The notes under the pieces: model-generated | What the model saw: the letters and a program-made list of their open reading frames with translations, nothing else | What the model was told of the DNA's origin: nothing | Databases searched by the model: none | Program-made: the position numbers and the translations under genes | From: Sphingomonas canadensis | GTDB taxonomy: Bacteria > Pseudomonadota > Alphaproteobacteria > Sphingomonadales > Sphingomonadaceae | Assembly: GCF_026013525.1 (NCBI RefSeq) | Contig: NZ_JAPDRA010000002.1 | Coordinates: 124,001 to 188,000, forward strand | DNA: 64,000 bases | Reading direction: 5' to 3' | Shown here: positions 19,168 to 30,813 of the stretch, piece after piece | Layout of the letters: each line of letters opens with the position of its first letter | How positions within the stretch are numbered: position 1 is the stretch's first letter

Positions 19168-20319
19168 TCAGTCCAGCGTCGTGCGGTATCGGGCCAGCGC
19201 CAATGCGGTGACGGTGCATACGAACACCGCCAGCGCCAGGATGCTCGGCGCCATCTCCGCCAACGTCTGCCCCTTCAGCAGCGCGCCGCGCACCACGCGC
19301 AGGAAATGCGTCACCGGGATCACCGTGCCGATCGCCTGTGCCCATTCGGGCATGCCACGGAAGGGGAACATGAAGCCCGAAAGCAGGATCGAGGGCAGCA
19401 TGTAGAAAAACGACATCTGCATCGCCTGAAGCTGCGTCCGCGCGACCGTGGAGATCAGGAAGCCCAGCGCCAGGCTGCCGATGATGAACAGCAGCAGTCC
19501 CAGCGCCAGCCCGGCCCAGCCGCCCGCCATCGGCACCCCGAACAACAGCCGCCCCAGCCCCAGGATCACCATCGCCTGAACGGCGCCCACCGCGACATAG
19601 GGCGCCAGCTTGCCGATCATCACCTCGATCGGCTGGGCGGGGGTGGCGAGCAGGCTTTCCATCGTGCCGCGCTCATGCTCGCGGGTTACGCCCAGCGCGG
19701 TCATCATCACCAGCGTGAGCGACAGGATCACGCCCAGCAGCCCGGGGACGATGTTGTAGGCGGTGATGTTCTCCGGGTTGAAGCGGCGGTGGACCACCAG
19801 CTCGAACGGCGGCGCCGATCCGGGCGAGCGGGCCAGCGCGCCGGTCAGCTCGCGCTTCAGCGCCTCCTGCGGCAACTGGGCGAGCGCGGCGAGCGCGCTG
19901 CCGGTGGCGCTGGGATCGGCGGCGTCGGCCTCGATCAGCACCTGCGCCCCGTCGCCGCGCACCACGCGGCGGCCGAAATCGCCGGGGATGGTGATGGCGA
20001 ACTGCACCTCGCCGTCGCGCACCAGCCGGTCCAGCTCGGCGGGGGTGCGCGCCTGATGCTCGATGCGGAAATATCCGGTGCGCGCGATCGCGCTCAGCAC
20101 CGATCGCGACATCGCCGAATTCTCCTGCACCAGAACGGCGGTGGGCAGGTTCTTCGGATCGTTGTTGATCGCATAGCCGAACAGCAGGAGCTGGACGAGC
20201 GGCACCGCCAGCAGCATCGCATAGGTCAGCTTGTCGCGGCGGAGCTGGGTGAACTCCTTGACCAGCACCGCCCAGATGCGGAGCCACGAAAAGCTGCTGC
20301 GGCGGCGCGGGGCGCTCAT
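19168..20319 (-). CDS. ABC-2 type exporter permease (YhhJ/YbhR-like)
   Basis: The 383-residue permease has one N-terminal hydrophobic segment ('LTYAMLLAVPLVQLLLFGYAI'), a periplasmic domain of about 140 residues and five C-terminal segments from about residue 185. The 'EFTQLRRDKLT' start and the 'TREHERGTMESLLATP' cytoplasmic loop are typical of ABC-2 drug-type exporters. Its ATG overlaps the stop of the ATPase gene (ATGA). Only one permease is present, whereas ybhGFSR-like operons have two, so it probably acts as a homodimer. Confidence 0.9.
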   Translation of the reverse strand: MSAPRRRSSFSWLRIWAVLVKEFTQLRRDKLTYAMLLAVPLVQLLLFGYAINNDPKNLPTAVLVQENSAMSRSVLSAIARTGYFRIEHQARTPAELDRLVRDGEVQFAITIPGDFGRRVVRGDGAQVLIEADAADPSATGSALAALAQLPQEALKRELTGALARSPGSAPPFELVVHRRFNPENITAYNIVPGLLGVILSLTLVMMTALGVTREHERGTMESLLATPAQPIEVMIGKLAPYVAVGAVQAMVILGLGRLLFGVPMAGGWAGLALGLLLFIIGSLALGFLISTVARTQLQAMQMSFFYMLPSILLSGFMFPFRGMPEWAQAIGTVIPVTHFLRVVRGALLKGQTLAEMAPSILALAVFVCTVTALALARYRTTLD

Positions 20320-21236
20320 TGGAAATTGTCCCGGGCGTGCGCCATCAGGTGGATGAACACGTCCTCCAGCGTCGGCTCGGCAGGGGACCAGCGCAGCGGC
20401 GGCTGACGGTAGGGGGCGATCGCGGCCTCCAGCGCGGCGGGATCGGTGCCGCTGATGTGGAGCGCCAGGCCGAAGGGCGCGACCATCTCCACGCCCGGCT
20501 TGCCCGCGATCTCGCGCGCCAGCCGGTCGATGCCGGGGCCTTCGCCACGCCAGGTGTGGAGCTGAGACTGCGCGATCACCTCATCCGCGGTGCCGCGCGC
20601 GATCAGCTCGCCATAGGCGATATAGGCGATGTCGTGGCAGCGCTCGGCCTCGTCCATATAATGGGTGGAGACCAGCACGGTCAGCCCGCGCCCGGCCAGC
20701 GCGTGGATCTCGTCCCAGAAGGTGCGCCGCGCCAGCGGATCGACGCCCGCGGTCGGCTCGTCGAGCAGCAGCAGGCGCGGCTCGTGCAGCGTCGCGGCGG
20801 CCAGCGCCAGCCGCTGTTTCCATCCGCCAGAAAGCGTGCCCGACAGTTGCGCGCGCCGCTCCGCCAGCCCGAGCTGTTCCAGCGCGGCGTCCACCCGCTC
20901 GCTGCGCCGGTCCAGCTCGTGGACGCGCGCCGCGAACATCAGGTTCTCCGCCACCGTCAGATCCTCGTAGAGCGAGAAGCGCTGGGTCATATAGCCGGTC
21001 TGGCGCTTGATCTCGGCGGCGTCGGCGATGATGTCGAGGCCGAGCGCGGTGCCGCCGCCGCTGTCGGGCGTCAGCAGGCCGCACAGCATGCGCAGCGTGG
21101 TGGTCTTGCCCGAACCGTTGGGACCGAGGAAGCCGGTGATCCGCCCTTCGCCGACGCGGATGGCGACGTCCTTCACCACGCGACGCCCGCCGAAGCTCTT
21201 GTTCAGCCCCTGGACGTCGATCGCCGCGGCGCTCAC
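20316..21236 (-). CDS. ABC exporter ATPase subunit
   Basis: The 306-residue ATPase has Walker A 'GPNGSGKTT', signature 'LSGGWKQRLALA' and Walker B 'RLLLLDEPTAGVD', followed by a C-terminal DrrA-type regulatory tail. It powers the adjacent permease. The GTG at 21236 overlaps the stop of the HlyD-like gene as GTGA, and this start gives the family-typical 'IDVQGLNKSFGG' near the N-terminus. The in-frame upstream extension lies inside the HlyD gene and is not expected to be coding. Confidence 0.93.
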   Translation of the reverse strand: MSAAAIDVQGLNKSFGGRRVVKDVAIRVGEGRITGFLGPNGSGKTTTLRMLCGLLTPDSGGGTALGLDIIADAAEIKRQTGYMTQRFSLYEDLTVAENLMFAARVHELDRRSERVDAALEQLGLAERRAQLSGTLSGGWKQRLALAAATLHEPRLLLLDEPTAGVDPLARRTFWDEIHALAGRGLTVLVSTHYMDEAERCHDIAYIAYGELIARGTADEVIAQSQLHTWRGEGPGIDRLAREIAGKPGVEMVAPFGLALHISGTDPAALEAAIAPYRQPPLRWSPAEPTLEDVFIHLMAHARDNFQ

Positions 21237-22204
21237 AGCGGGACCACGTCGACCGGCAACCCCGGGTTCAGCCGCGTCACGTCGCCCTCCGGCCGCGCCT
21301 CGACCAGGAACACCAGCCGGTCGCGCGATTCGCGGCTGTAGATCACCGGCGGGGTGAATTCCGGCCGTGGGCTGACATAGGCGATCACCGCCGTCAGCCC
21401 CGCCGGGCAACCGTCGCACGCGAAGCGGACGCGGGCGCCGGGCCGGTATTTCGCCACCTGCGCCTCAGGCACGAAGAAACGCACGAACACCCGGTTGTCG
21501 GGGATCAGCGCGACGATCGGCTGGTTGGCGGCGGCATATTCGCCGGTCTGGTAGAACACATCCTCGATCCGGCCGGCGGCGGGGGCGTTTGGCGACATAG
21601 TGGCGGTGCGCGCGCTGGTCTGGCGCAGCGCCGCCTGGGCCTGGGCGACGCGGGCGTCGGCGGCGCGCACCTGATCCTCGCGCGCGCCCAGCGTCGCGGC
21701 TTCCAGCCGCTGGCGGGCGGCGGTGACCTGCGCGGCGGCGGCGTCATGCGCGGCCTTCGCGTCGTCCAGCCGCGCGCGCGGATAGAAGCCGCGGGTCACC
21801 AGCGGCTGCACCCGTGCCAGCGTGGCGCGGGTCTCGCGCTCCTGCGCCTCGGCGGCGTTCAGCTCGGCGCGGTACACGCCCAGCTCGGCGGGGCGCTGGC
21901 CCTTGCGGACGTCGTCGGCCTGGGCCAGCGCGGCGCGATATTCGGCCGCGGCCTGATCGTCCTGCGCCGCCTGCTGCTCGGGCTCGACGGCGAACAGCGG
22001 CGCACCCGCCGCCACCCGGTCGCCGCGCCGCACCGACACACGCGCCACCGATCCCGAAACGGGGGAGGCGAGGTACAGCGACTCGCCCTCGATATAGCCG
22101 GACAGCGACTGGGCGGGCTGGAACTGCGGGCTCAGCAGCCGCCACGCCAGAAAGCCCAGCGCCAGCGCGGCCAGCACGAACACCACGGCGCGTTGCGGCT
22201 TCAT
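21233..22204 (-). CDS. HlyD-family membrane fusion protein of an ABC exporter
   Basis: The 323-residue periplasmic adaptor has an N-terminal anchor (residues 6-23), a barrel/lipoyl start 'GYIEGESLYLASPVSGSVARVSVRRGDRVAAG' and a long Ala/Gln/Arg coiled-coil hairpin at about residues 85-205. A C-terminal barrel follows. It links the ABC pump to an outer-membrane channel not encoded here. The ATG at 22204 has GGAG 8 bases upstream and overlaps the TetR stop (ATGA). It belongs to the YbhG/EmrA type. Confidence 0.9.
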   Translation of the reverse strand: MKPQRAVVFVLAALALGFLAWRLLSPQFQPAQSLSGYIEGESLYLASPVSGSVARVSVRRGDRVAAGAPLFAVEPEQQAAQDDQAAAEYRAALAQADDVRKGQRPAELGVYRAELNAAEAQERETRATLARVQPLVTRGFYPRARLDDAKAAHDAAAAQVTAARQRLEAATLGAREDQVRAADARVAQAQAALRQTSARTATMSPNAPAAGRIEDVFYQTGEYAAANQPIVALIPDNRVFVRFFVPEAQVAKYRPGARVRFACDGCPAGLTAVIAYVSPRPEFTPPVIYSRESRDRLVFLVEARPEGDVTRLNPGLPVDVVPL

Positions 22205-22827
22205 CGGCGCGTCTCCATTCCGGCAAGCACGGTTTCGACATGCTGGCGCGCCACCGCCGGCAAGTCCACATCGCCGGCGCCCAGCGGGGTGAAGGTCTCG
22301 CGCCAGATCACGCCCAGCAGCATCGGCGCCATCAGCGAAAAGGCGTGGGTGCGCGGATCGCCGGGGCGCAGCTCGCCGCGCGCCTGCCCCTCGGCGATCA
22401 GCCGCATGAGCAGCGACAGCGCGGGCTGGACCACCTCGTCGTGCCACACGCGCGCCAGTTCCGGGAAGTTGCGCGATTCGCCGATCACCATCTTCAGCAC
22501 CGCGCCGACCGGCAGCTTCATCGCCAGCCCGGCGACGGTGGGCAGCAGCATGCGCACCAGATCGGGCACGCCCCCCTGCCATGCGGCGGCGGTGTCCAGC
22601 ACCTTGCGCACATTGGGGCGCACGGCATCGGTGACGACCGCGCGGAACAGCGCCTCCTTGGTGTCGAAATAGCGGTAGATCGCGCCCTTCGAGAGCCCGG
22701 CGCGCGCGGCGATCTCGTCAATCCGTGCCGCCGCGAAGCCGCGTTCGGTGAACACCGCGATCGCCGCCGCGACGATCTCGCCGGGCCGGTCCGCCTTGCG
22801 GCGGCGCCATCTGGGTTCGGCGTTCAC
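22201..22827 (-). CDS. TetR/AcrR-family regulator of the ABC exporter operon
   Basis: The 208-residue protein has a TetR DNA-binding domain at residues ~16-62 ('IVAAAIAVFTERGFAAARIDEIAARAGLSKGAIYRYFDTKEALF') and a ligand-binding helical domain. It is first in the operon TetR-HlyD-ATPase-permease, all coupled by 4-base overlaps. It therefore likely represses its own transcription together with the exporter until a substrate binds. The ligand is unknown. Confidence 0.93.
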   Translation of the reverse strand: MNAEPRWRRRKADRPGEIVAAAIAVFTERGFAAARIDEIAARAGLSKGAIYRYFDTKEALFRAVVTDAVRPNVRKVLDTAAAWQGGVPDLVRMLLPTVAGLAMKLPVGAVLKMVIGESRNFPELARVWHDEVVQPALSLLMRLIAEGQARGELRPGDPRTHAFSLMAPMLLGVIWRETFTPLGAGDVDLPAVARQHVETVLAGMETRR

Positions 22828-22846
22828 GGGAACTCCTTGCTGAACA

Positions 22847-22874
22847 GCTGGTCACTAACCATTGATGACCCAGC
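22847..22874. promoter_or_regulatory. Possible TetR operator
   Basis: GGTCA and TGACC half-sites at 22850-22854 and 22866-22870 are inverted, 11 bases apart, just upstream of the TetR start. Flanking GCTG and CAGC extend the symmetry imperfectly. The position and half-site suit a TetR-type operator covering the operon promoter. Confidence 0.4.
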
Positions 22875-22975
22875 GGTCAACAAGTCGCGGGGTGCTTCCT
22901 TGTGGCACGCGGACGTTTCGCTTCCGCGTATTTGGCGGCTGCGAATCGCGCCTGGGGCAATTATGCTGCCTATCC

Positions 22976-23683
22976 GTGAGCCACGAACCGACAGATCCAG
23001 CCGGGACGGTCCACGATCCGCGTGAGAGATGGTATTCGCCCTATGGCGGGATCGAATTCGGGCTCAGCCTGCGCTGGCTGCTCGCGGGCACCTTGCTCTA
23101 TGCGGTGCTGCTGCTGGTCGCGATGGCGGGGAGGCCGGATATCGCGACCTATCCGCTGATCGGCCCCAGCCTGTACCTGACGCCGGTGTTCGGCCTGCCG
23201 TTCGTGCTGGGCACGCTCAACCGGCCGGGGCGCACGCGGCGGATCGGCTATTTCCTGGTCCTGCTGCCCCTGGCGCACGTCGCGGCCAACTATGCCGCCT
23301 GGTATTACGCATCGAGCAGCTTCGATCTCGCCAATCCGGGCCTCGACCCGCAGCGAGACCGGATCGCGGGTGCGATCGGCGGGACGACCGGTGCGGCGCT
23401 GAGCCTGGGTCTCCTGCGGCTGGTGCAGCTCACCACGCCGGGCAGGCGCCACCTGGTCGCGATCCTGATCGGCATCGCCGCGCTGGGCGCGCTGGGGGCG
23501 GAGGCGATGGCGCGCGGGCTGCAATGGACCGACGCGCTGCGCCGCCTGGACGATCCCGGCCGCGCGATCCTGTGGTATGAGGCGGTGCATCTGCCCTGGC
23601 AGGCGCTGTTTGCGCTGTGGCTCGCCTGGCTGATGCGCAGGCCGCGCGAGCCGCGCCCGCCGCGCCCCGCGCTCGACGGCTGA
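22976..23683 (+). CDS. Polytopic membrane protein of unknown function
   Basis: The 235-residue protein has about six hydrophobic segments ('WLLAGTLLYAVLLLVAMA', 'LYLTPVFGLPFVLGT', 'YFLVLLPLAHVAANYAAWYY', 'GAIGGTTGAALSLGLL', 'LVAILIGIAALGALGAEAMA', 'WQALFALWLAWLM') and a basic/Pro C-terminus. I start it at the GTG at 22976; the longer frame from 22862 crosses the TetR operator region and looks non-coding. The ribosome site is weak. I do not recognise the family. Confidence 0.65.
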   Translation: MSHEPTDPAGTVHDPRERWYSPYGGIEFGLSLRWLLAGTLLYAVLLLVAMAGRPDIATYPLIGPSLYLTPVFGLPFVLGTLNRPGRTRRIGYFLVLLPLAHVAANYAAWYYASSSFDLANPGLDPQRDRIAGAIGGTTGAALSLGLLRLVQLTTPGRRHLVAILIGIAALGALGAEAMARGLQWTDALRRLDDPGRAILWYEAVHLPWQALFALWLAWLMRRPREPRPPRPALDG

Positions 23684-23746
23684 GGCCGCCCCGCTTCGCA
23701 CAGCTCCTCGCTTTCGCATCCGCGCCGGATCGCGTAGCAATTCGCG

Positions 23747-25006
23747 ATGCTTGCCTGGATCGATGAGCCGATGCGCGCGCTGGCCGCGGCGCTGGCGGTG
23801 GGACTGCTGGTGGGGCTGGAGCGCGGTTGGCATCAGCGCGGCGAGCCCGACGGCGGCCGCGTCGCCGGTTTCCGCACCTTCGGCCTGATCGGGCTGGGCG
23901 GCGGCATCGCGGCGATGCTGCCCGATCTGGTCGCGGCGATGATCGCGGCGGGCACGGGCGCGGCGCTGGTGGCGGGCTATGCCGCGGCGCTGCGGCGCGA
24001 CGAGAGCCTGTCGGCCACCACCACCGTCGTCGGGCTGATCACCTTCGGCCTGGGCTATCTCTCCGCGCGCGGAATGGCGGTGCAGGCGCTGGCGGCGGCG
24101 GCGGTTGTGATCGCCGTGCTGGCGGCGCGCACGCGGCTCCACGGCCTGCTCAAGGGGCTGTCGGAAAAGGAGATCGAGTCCGCGGTCCGCTTCGCGCTGG
24201 TGGCGCTGGTGGTGCTGCCGCTGCTGCCCGACACCGATTTCGGCCCCTATGACGCATGGAACCCGCACCGGATCTGGCTGGTGGTGGTGATCGTGCTGGG
24301 CCTGTCCTTCGCCGGTTACGTCGCCGCGCGCCGCTTCGGCCCGGAGCGGGGGCTGCTGGTGACCGCGCTCACCGGGGCGCTGGTCTCCTCCACCGCGGTC
24401 ACCGCCACCTATGCGCGGCGGCTGCGCGAGAAGAGCGGGGCGGAACATGCGCTGGTCGCCGGGATCGCGCTCGCCTCCACGGTGATGCTGGTGCGCGTGC
24501 AGGTGCTCACCTTCATGCTCGCGCCCTATGCCAGCCTGTCGCTGGCGCTGACGATGATGCCGGCGCTGGTGGTGGCGCTGGCGCTCGCCGCGCTGGCGCT
24601 GCGCCGCAAGGGGGAGGGCGGCGAGACGGGCGAGGTCAAGCTGGGCAACCCGCTCGATTTCGGGCCGGCGCTGCTGCTGGCGGGGCTGGTGGCGGTGCTG
24701 GCGGTGGTCGGCCGCTGGGCGCTGGAACGCTGGGGCAGCCATGGCGTTGCGGCGCTGCTGGGCATCACCGGCATGGTGGACGTGGACGCCGCGGTGCTGA
24801 CGCTGGCGGGATTCCCGCCGGGCACGATCGACGGCTGGACGGCAGGGGTGGTGCTTTCGATCCCGATCCTGGTGAACACCGCGATCAAGGGGCTGATGGC
24901 GCTGACCATCGCCGGGGGCAGGCAGGGCGTGCGCGCCTCCGCCCCGCTGTTCGCGGCGGTGCTTGCCTCGCTGGCGGGGATGCTGGCGGTGTGGCTGCTG
25001 GCGTGA
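23747..25006 (+). CDS. MgtC/SapB-family membrane protein with DUF4010 domain
   Basis: The 419-residue protein starts with the MgtC-like motif 'ALAVGLLVGLERGWHQRG' and 'GGRVAGFRTFGLIGLGG'. The DUF4010 half follows from about residue 180, for roughly 12 hydrophobic segments in total. MgtC-like proteins are linked to low-Mg2+ survival and pH or membrane-potential control, but the fused DUF4010 form has no defined substrate. The gene is convergent with the NCS1 transporter, with only 9 bases between their stops. Confidence 0.9.
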   Translation: MLAWIDEPMRALAAALAVGLLVGLERGWHQRGEPDGGRVAGFRTFGLIGLGGGIAAMLPDLVAAMIAAGTGAALVAGYAAALRRDESLSATTTVVGLITFGLGYLSARGMAVQALAAAAVVIAVLAARTRLHGLLKGLSEKEIESAVRFALVALVVLPLLPDTDFGPYDAWNPHRIWLVVVIVLGLSFAGYVAARRFGPERGLLVTALTGALVSSTAVTATYARRLREKSGAEHALVAGIALASTVMLVRVQVLTFMLAPYASLSLALTMMPALVVALALAALALRRKGEGGETGEVKLGNPLDFGPALLLAGLVAVLAVVGRWALERWGSHGVAALLGITGMVDVDAAVLTLAGFPPGTIDGWTAGVVLSIPILVNTAIKGLMALTIAGGRQGVRASAPLFAAVLASLAGMLAVWLLA

Positions 25007-25015
25007 CGGCGCGGA

Positions 25016-26464
25016 TCAGCGGCGAAGCTTCATCAGCCCCGTGTAGACCAGCAGCGCGATCGCCAGCCCGATGAACCAGGCATAGGGATAGGCCGCCGTC
25101 CAGAAGCCGCCGATCCAGCCGAAAGCGTCCGGCGCCACCGTCGCCAGGAAGCCGGGCAGGTTCGGCAGCACGCCCGCCGCAAAGGCGACCAGTGCCGCCG
25201 GGTTCCATCCGCCGCGATAGGCATAGGCGCCGTCGGCCCGATAGAGCGCTTCCACGTCGATCCGGGTGCGCCGCACGATCCAGTAATCGGCGATCAATAT
25301 CCCGGCGATCGGGCCGAGCAGCGCGCTGTATCCGATCAGCCAGACGAAGATGTAGCCGCCGGTCGATTCCAGCAGTTTCCACGGCATGATCAGGATGCCC
25401 AGCGCCGCGGTGATCATCCCCCCGGTCCGGTAGCTGATCCGCGCCGGCCACAGCGACGAGAAGTCGTAGGCGGAGGAGACCAGGTTCGCGGCGATGTTGC
25501 ACGAAACGGTGTCCACCGTGATCACGATCAGCCCCAGCAGCACGAACGGCCCCGCCAGCGTGCCCGCCAGCGCCACCGGGTCCCAGATCGCCGTGCCATA
25601 GATCACCACGGTCGCGCTGGTGGTGATCACGCTGGCCAGCGCGATCAACCCCATCATCGGCGGGAGGCCGATCGCCTGGCCCAGCGCCTGATCGCGCTGG
25701 CTGCGCGCGAAGCGGGTGAAATCGGGGATGTTCAGCGCCAGCGTGGCCCAATAGCCCACCATCGCGGTGAGCGCGGGCCAGAACACGCTCCAGAACTGCC
25801 CCTCCTTCGCCCCGCCGGGGCCGAAGGCAGAGGGCGTGTGGAAGATCGGGCCGAAACCTCCCGCCGCGCTCACCGCCCACCACACCAGCGCCGCGCAGAT
25901 CAGGATCTTGGCCGGCGCGGTCCAGGTCTCCAGCCGCCGGATCGTCAGCAGCCCCTTGCGCACGAAGAAGAGCTGGATGCCCCAGAAGGCGATGAAGGCG
26001 GCGAACTGGGGGAAGCTGATGCCCAGCAGCGGCATCGGCGTGCCGCGCAGGTCCTGCCCCAGCAGCACGCCCAGCAGCGTCAGCAGCGCCGATCCGCCGA
26101 TCCAGGTCTGGATGCCATACCATCCGCACGCCACCAGCGCGCGGGCCAGCGCGGGCAGCCGTGCGCCCGTGGTGCCGAAGGATGCGCGCACCAGCACGGC
26201 ATAGGGGATGCCGTATCGCGCGCCCGCATGGCCGATCAGCAGCATCGGGATCAGCACGATGACGTTGCCCAGCAGCACCGTGAACGTTGCCTGCCCGGCC
26301 GACATGCCCTGTTCGACCAGCCCCGCCGCGAGCATCCAGCCCGAAACGGCTATGATCATGCCGATCCACAGCGCGGCGTAATGATACCAGATCCAGGTCC
26401 GCTGATCCGGCCCGGTAGGGGCCAGATCGGGGTTCCACAGGCTCGAATCCGTCGTGTCGTTCAT
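25016..26464 (-). CDS. NCS1-family nucleobase/allantoin-type cation symporter
   Basis: The 482-residue protein has about 12 hydrophobic segments. It has the NCS1 features 'WYHYAALWIGMIIAVSGWMLAAGL' near the start, 'ASFGTTGARLPALARALVACGWYGIQTWIGG' and 'GPIAGILIADYWIVRR'. NCS1 proteins take up nucleobases, hydantoins, allantoin or thiamine precursors with Na+ or H+. No catabolic genes are adjacent, so the substrate is open. GGGGGGA precedes the ATG. The M1 peptidase gene lies 48 bases upstream on the same strand, so they may share a transcript. Confidence 0.92.
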   Translation of the reverse strand: MNDTTDSSLWNPDLAPTGPDQRTWIWYHYAALWIGMIIAVSGWMLAAGLVEQGMSAGQATFTVLLGNVIVLIPMLLIGHAGARYGIPYAVLVRASFGTTGARLPALARALVACGWYGIQTWIGGSALLTLLGVLLGQDLRGTPMPLLGISFPQFAAFIAFWGIQLFFVRKGLLTIRRLETWTAPAKILICAALVWWAVSAAGGFGPIFHTPSAFGPGGAKEGQFWSVFWPALTAMVGYWATLALNIPDFTRFARSQRDQALGQAIGLPPMMGLIALASVITTSATVVIYGTAIWDPVALAGTLAGPFVLLGLIVITVDTVSCNIAANLVSSAYDFSSLWPARISYRTGGMITAALGILIMPWKLLESTGGYIFVWLIGYSALLGPIAGILIADYWIVRRTRIDVEALYRADGAYAYRGGWNPAALVAFAAGVLPNLPGFLATVAPDAFGWIGGFWTAAYPYAWFIGLAIALLVYTGLMKLRR

Positions 26465-26512
26465 GCCGTTTCCCCCCTTCGGCCTGCCGGGGCGCCAGCC
26501 CGCGGCGCCGGA

Positions 26513-28177
26513 TCATCGCTTGAGCAGCTTCGCCTCCGGGTCCACCACCGGGATCACCCCGGCCGGCACCTTCACCACGCCCGTGCCGCCCTGCATCCCC
26601 ACCTTGATGATGCTGCCGCGCACCGCGACCTCCACCGGCAGCGGGAAGGGCTTTCCGCCCGGCGCCTTCCACGCCAGCTTCAGCACGTCGCCCGTATGCA
26701 CCGCCTCCAGCCGCGGCAGCGCGGCCTGGCGCAGATAGACGTCGAAGAACCAGCCATAGTCGCGCCCGGTGACCTGGTTCACGATGGCGACGAACTCGGC
26801 GGTGGAGGCGAAGCGCGGCTTGAAATTGCCGGGCCTGGGATCGGGGCGGCCATAGACGATGCGGCGCGTCACCTCCCAGAAGGCCTTGTCGCCGATCGTG
26901 TTGCGCAGCGTGTGGAGCATCCACGCGCCCTTGTAATAGATGTCGCCGGCCGGGCCGCCCAGCGCCTCTTCATAGACCTCTTCCTCGATCCGGACGCGGC
27001 CGGAAACGAGCGGGGCGTTGTTGACGATCATCGCGCGGAACTCGGCCATCATCCGCTTGTACTGTGCCTCGCCGCCGATGGTGCGGCCGTACAGCGGCTG
27101 CATGTACTGGGCATAGCCCTCGTGCAGCCAGAAATCGTCCCAGTTGGCCACCGTCATCTGGTTGCCGAACCATTCGTGCGCCAGCTCGTGCTGGAACAGC
27201 CAGTCGAAGCCGTTGCCGTCGTTCGCGTAGTTGTTGCCATAGGCGTTGAGCGTCTGGTGCTCCATGCCCAGGTGCGGCGTCTCGACGATCGCCAGCTTCT
27301 CCTTGCCCCAAGGATAGGGGCCGACGAACTTCTCGAAGAAATCCAGCGTCGGCCGGAATTCGGCGAACAGCTCGCGCGCCTGCGCGTCGCGGCCGATGTG
27401 CCAGAAGCTGAGCGGGATGAAATTGCCGAAGCGGCTGCGATAGCGCGCGCTCAGCTCGCTGTAGGGGCCGGCGGCCAGCGTGATATTGTACGGATTGATC
27501 GGCCCGCTCTTCCAATGCCAGGTGGAGCGGCCGTCGGGCAGACGGTCCACCCCGGTCAGCACGCCGTTGGAGGGCGCGGAAAGGCCGGCGGGCACGGTGA
27601 CGTGGATCGTCGCGCCGCCCGGCTCGCCCTGCGGGAAATCCAGGCAGGGCCAGAACAGGTCGCAGCCATAGCCCTGCGCGGTGGTGGCCACCCATGGCTT
27701 GCCGTCGGCGGTGCGCGCCCATACCAGCCCGTCGTCCCAGGGCGGGTTCACCGCCACATGCGGGCGCCCGCCATAGGCGATGCGCGCGACCAGCTTCGCG
27801 CCCGCCGCCGCGGGGCGGGGCAGCGTGATGACGAGCTGGCCGTCCGGGTTCGTCCATGCGCCGGGGGCCAGCGCCTTCCCGTCGATGCTAACCGCGCTCA
27901 CCGGCAGGTTGCGGTCCAGGTCGATCAGCAGCCGCGTCTGCGGCGCGGAGGTGGTGATGGTCAGCGTCGCGACGCCCTTCAGCGCCTCTTCGCCGGGCAG
28001 TATCTCCACCGCCAGATCGACATGGTCCAGCCGCAGCGCCGCGCGCTCGGGCACCAGCACGCCGCCGGATCGCATGGTCACCTCGGTCAGCGGCAGCGGC
28101 CCCGGATCGGGCGCGGCGGCGGCAAGCGGCAGCGCCGCGACGGCGAGCAGCAGCGGGGCGAGCGGCCGTGCGGTCAA
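26513..28177 (-). CDS. M1-family zinc aminopeptidase, exported
   Basis: The 554-residue protein has a signal peptide (residues 1-21). Its catalytic domain has HELAHEW (His330, Glu331, His334) and a third zinc ligand Glu353 in 'LHEGYAQYM'. The substrate-binding GxMEN motif is altered to 'GMEHQ' at residues 304-308, as in some divergent M1 enzymes. It probably trims peptides in the periplasm. It lacks the large C-terminal helical domain of PepN. The TTG start at 28177 is supported by GGAAGGAAAG upstream and by the signal peptide. It is divergent from lon. Confidence 0.9.
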   Translation of the reverse strand: MTARPLAPLLLAVAALPLAAAAPDPGPLPLTEVTMRSGGVLVPERAALRLDHVDLAVEILPGEEALKGVATLTITTSAPQTRLLIDLDRNLPVSAVSIDGKALAPGAWTNPDGQLVITLPRPAAAGAKLVARIAYGGRPHVAVNPPWDDGLVWARTADGKPWVATTAQGYGCDLFWPCLDFPQGEPGGATIHVTVPAGLSAPSNGVLTGVDRLPDGRSTWHWKSGPINPYNITLAAGPYSELSARYRSRFGNFIPLSFWHIGRDAQARELFAEFRPTLDFFEKFVGPYPWGKEKLAIVETPHLGMEHQTLNAYGNNYANDGNGFDWLFQHELAHEWFGNQMTVANWDDFWLHEGYAQYMQPLYGRTIGGEAQYKRMMAEFRAMIVNNAPLVSGRVRIEEEVYEEALGGPAGDIYYKGAWMLHTLRNTIGDKAFWEVTRRIVYGRPDPRPGNFKPRFASTAEFVAIVNQVTGRDYGWFFDVYLRQAALPRLEAVHTGDVLKLAWKAPGGKPFPLPVEVAVRGSIIKVGMQGGTGVVKVPAGVIPVVDPEAKLLKR

Positions 28178-28196
28178 GCTTTCCTTCCTTCCATGA

Positions 28197-28223
28197 TTGA
28201 TGCCGCGGCGGCACTACCCATAT
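28197..28223 (+). promoter_or_regulatory. Possible heat-shock (RpoH-type) promoter of lon
   Basis: TTGATG at 28197-28202 and CCCATAT at 28217-28223 are 14 bases apart. This resembles the sigma-32 pattern TTGAA with CCCATnT, and it ends about 40 bases before the lon start. A CACTA-n6-TAGTG inverted repeat overlaps the -10 element (28212-28227). lon is a heat-shock gene in many bacteria, so the assignment is plausible but rests on two short matches. Confidence 0.4.
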
Positions 28224-28264
28224 AGTGGTCAAGTGAGGCCCGGAATCGGGCCGCCGGAGTACCC

Positions 28265-30676
<2,412 letters not shown>

Positions 30677-30813
30677 AACGGTTGGGCTTTTCGCCGTTCC
30701 GGGCGGAAACAAGGCGGAATTGCGTTGACGGCGGCGGCGCCGCCGTGCTTGCTGGCGTATCCGCCGCGAGCATGGAGTCACGGCGCCGCCGCCAAAAAGG
30801 GGATCCCCGGAAG

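Noticed and set aside
22862-22975. Possible longer N-terminus of the membrane protein at 22976
   Set aside because: It would cross the TetR promoter/operator region and its residues look like translated non-coding DNA.
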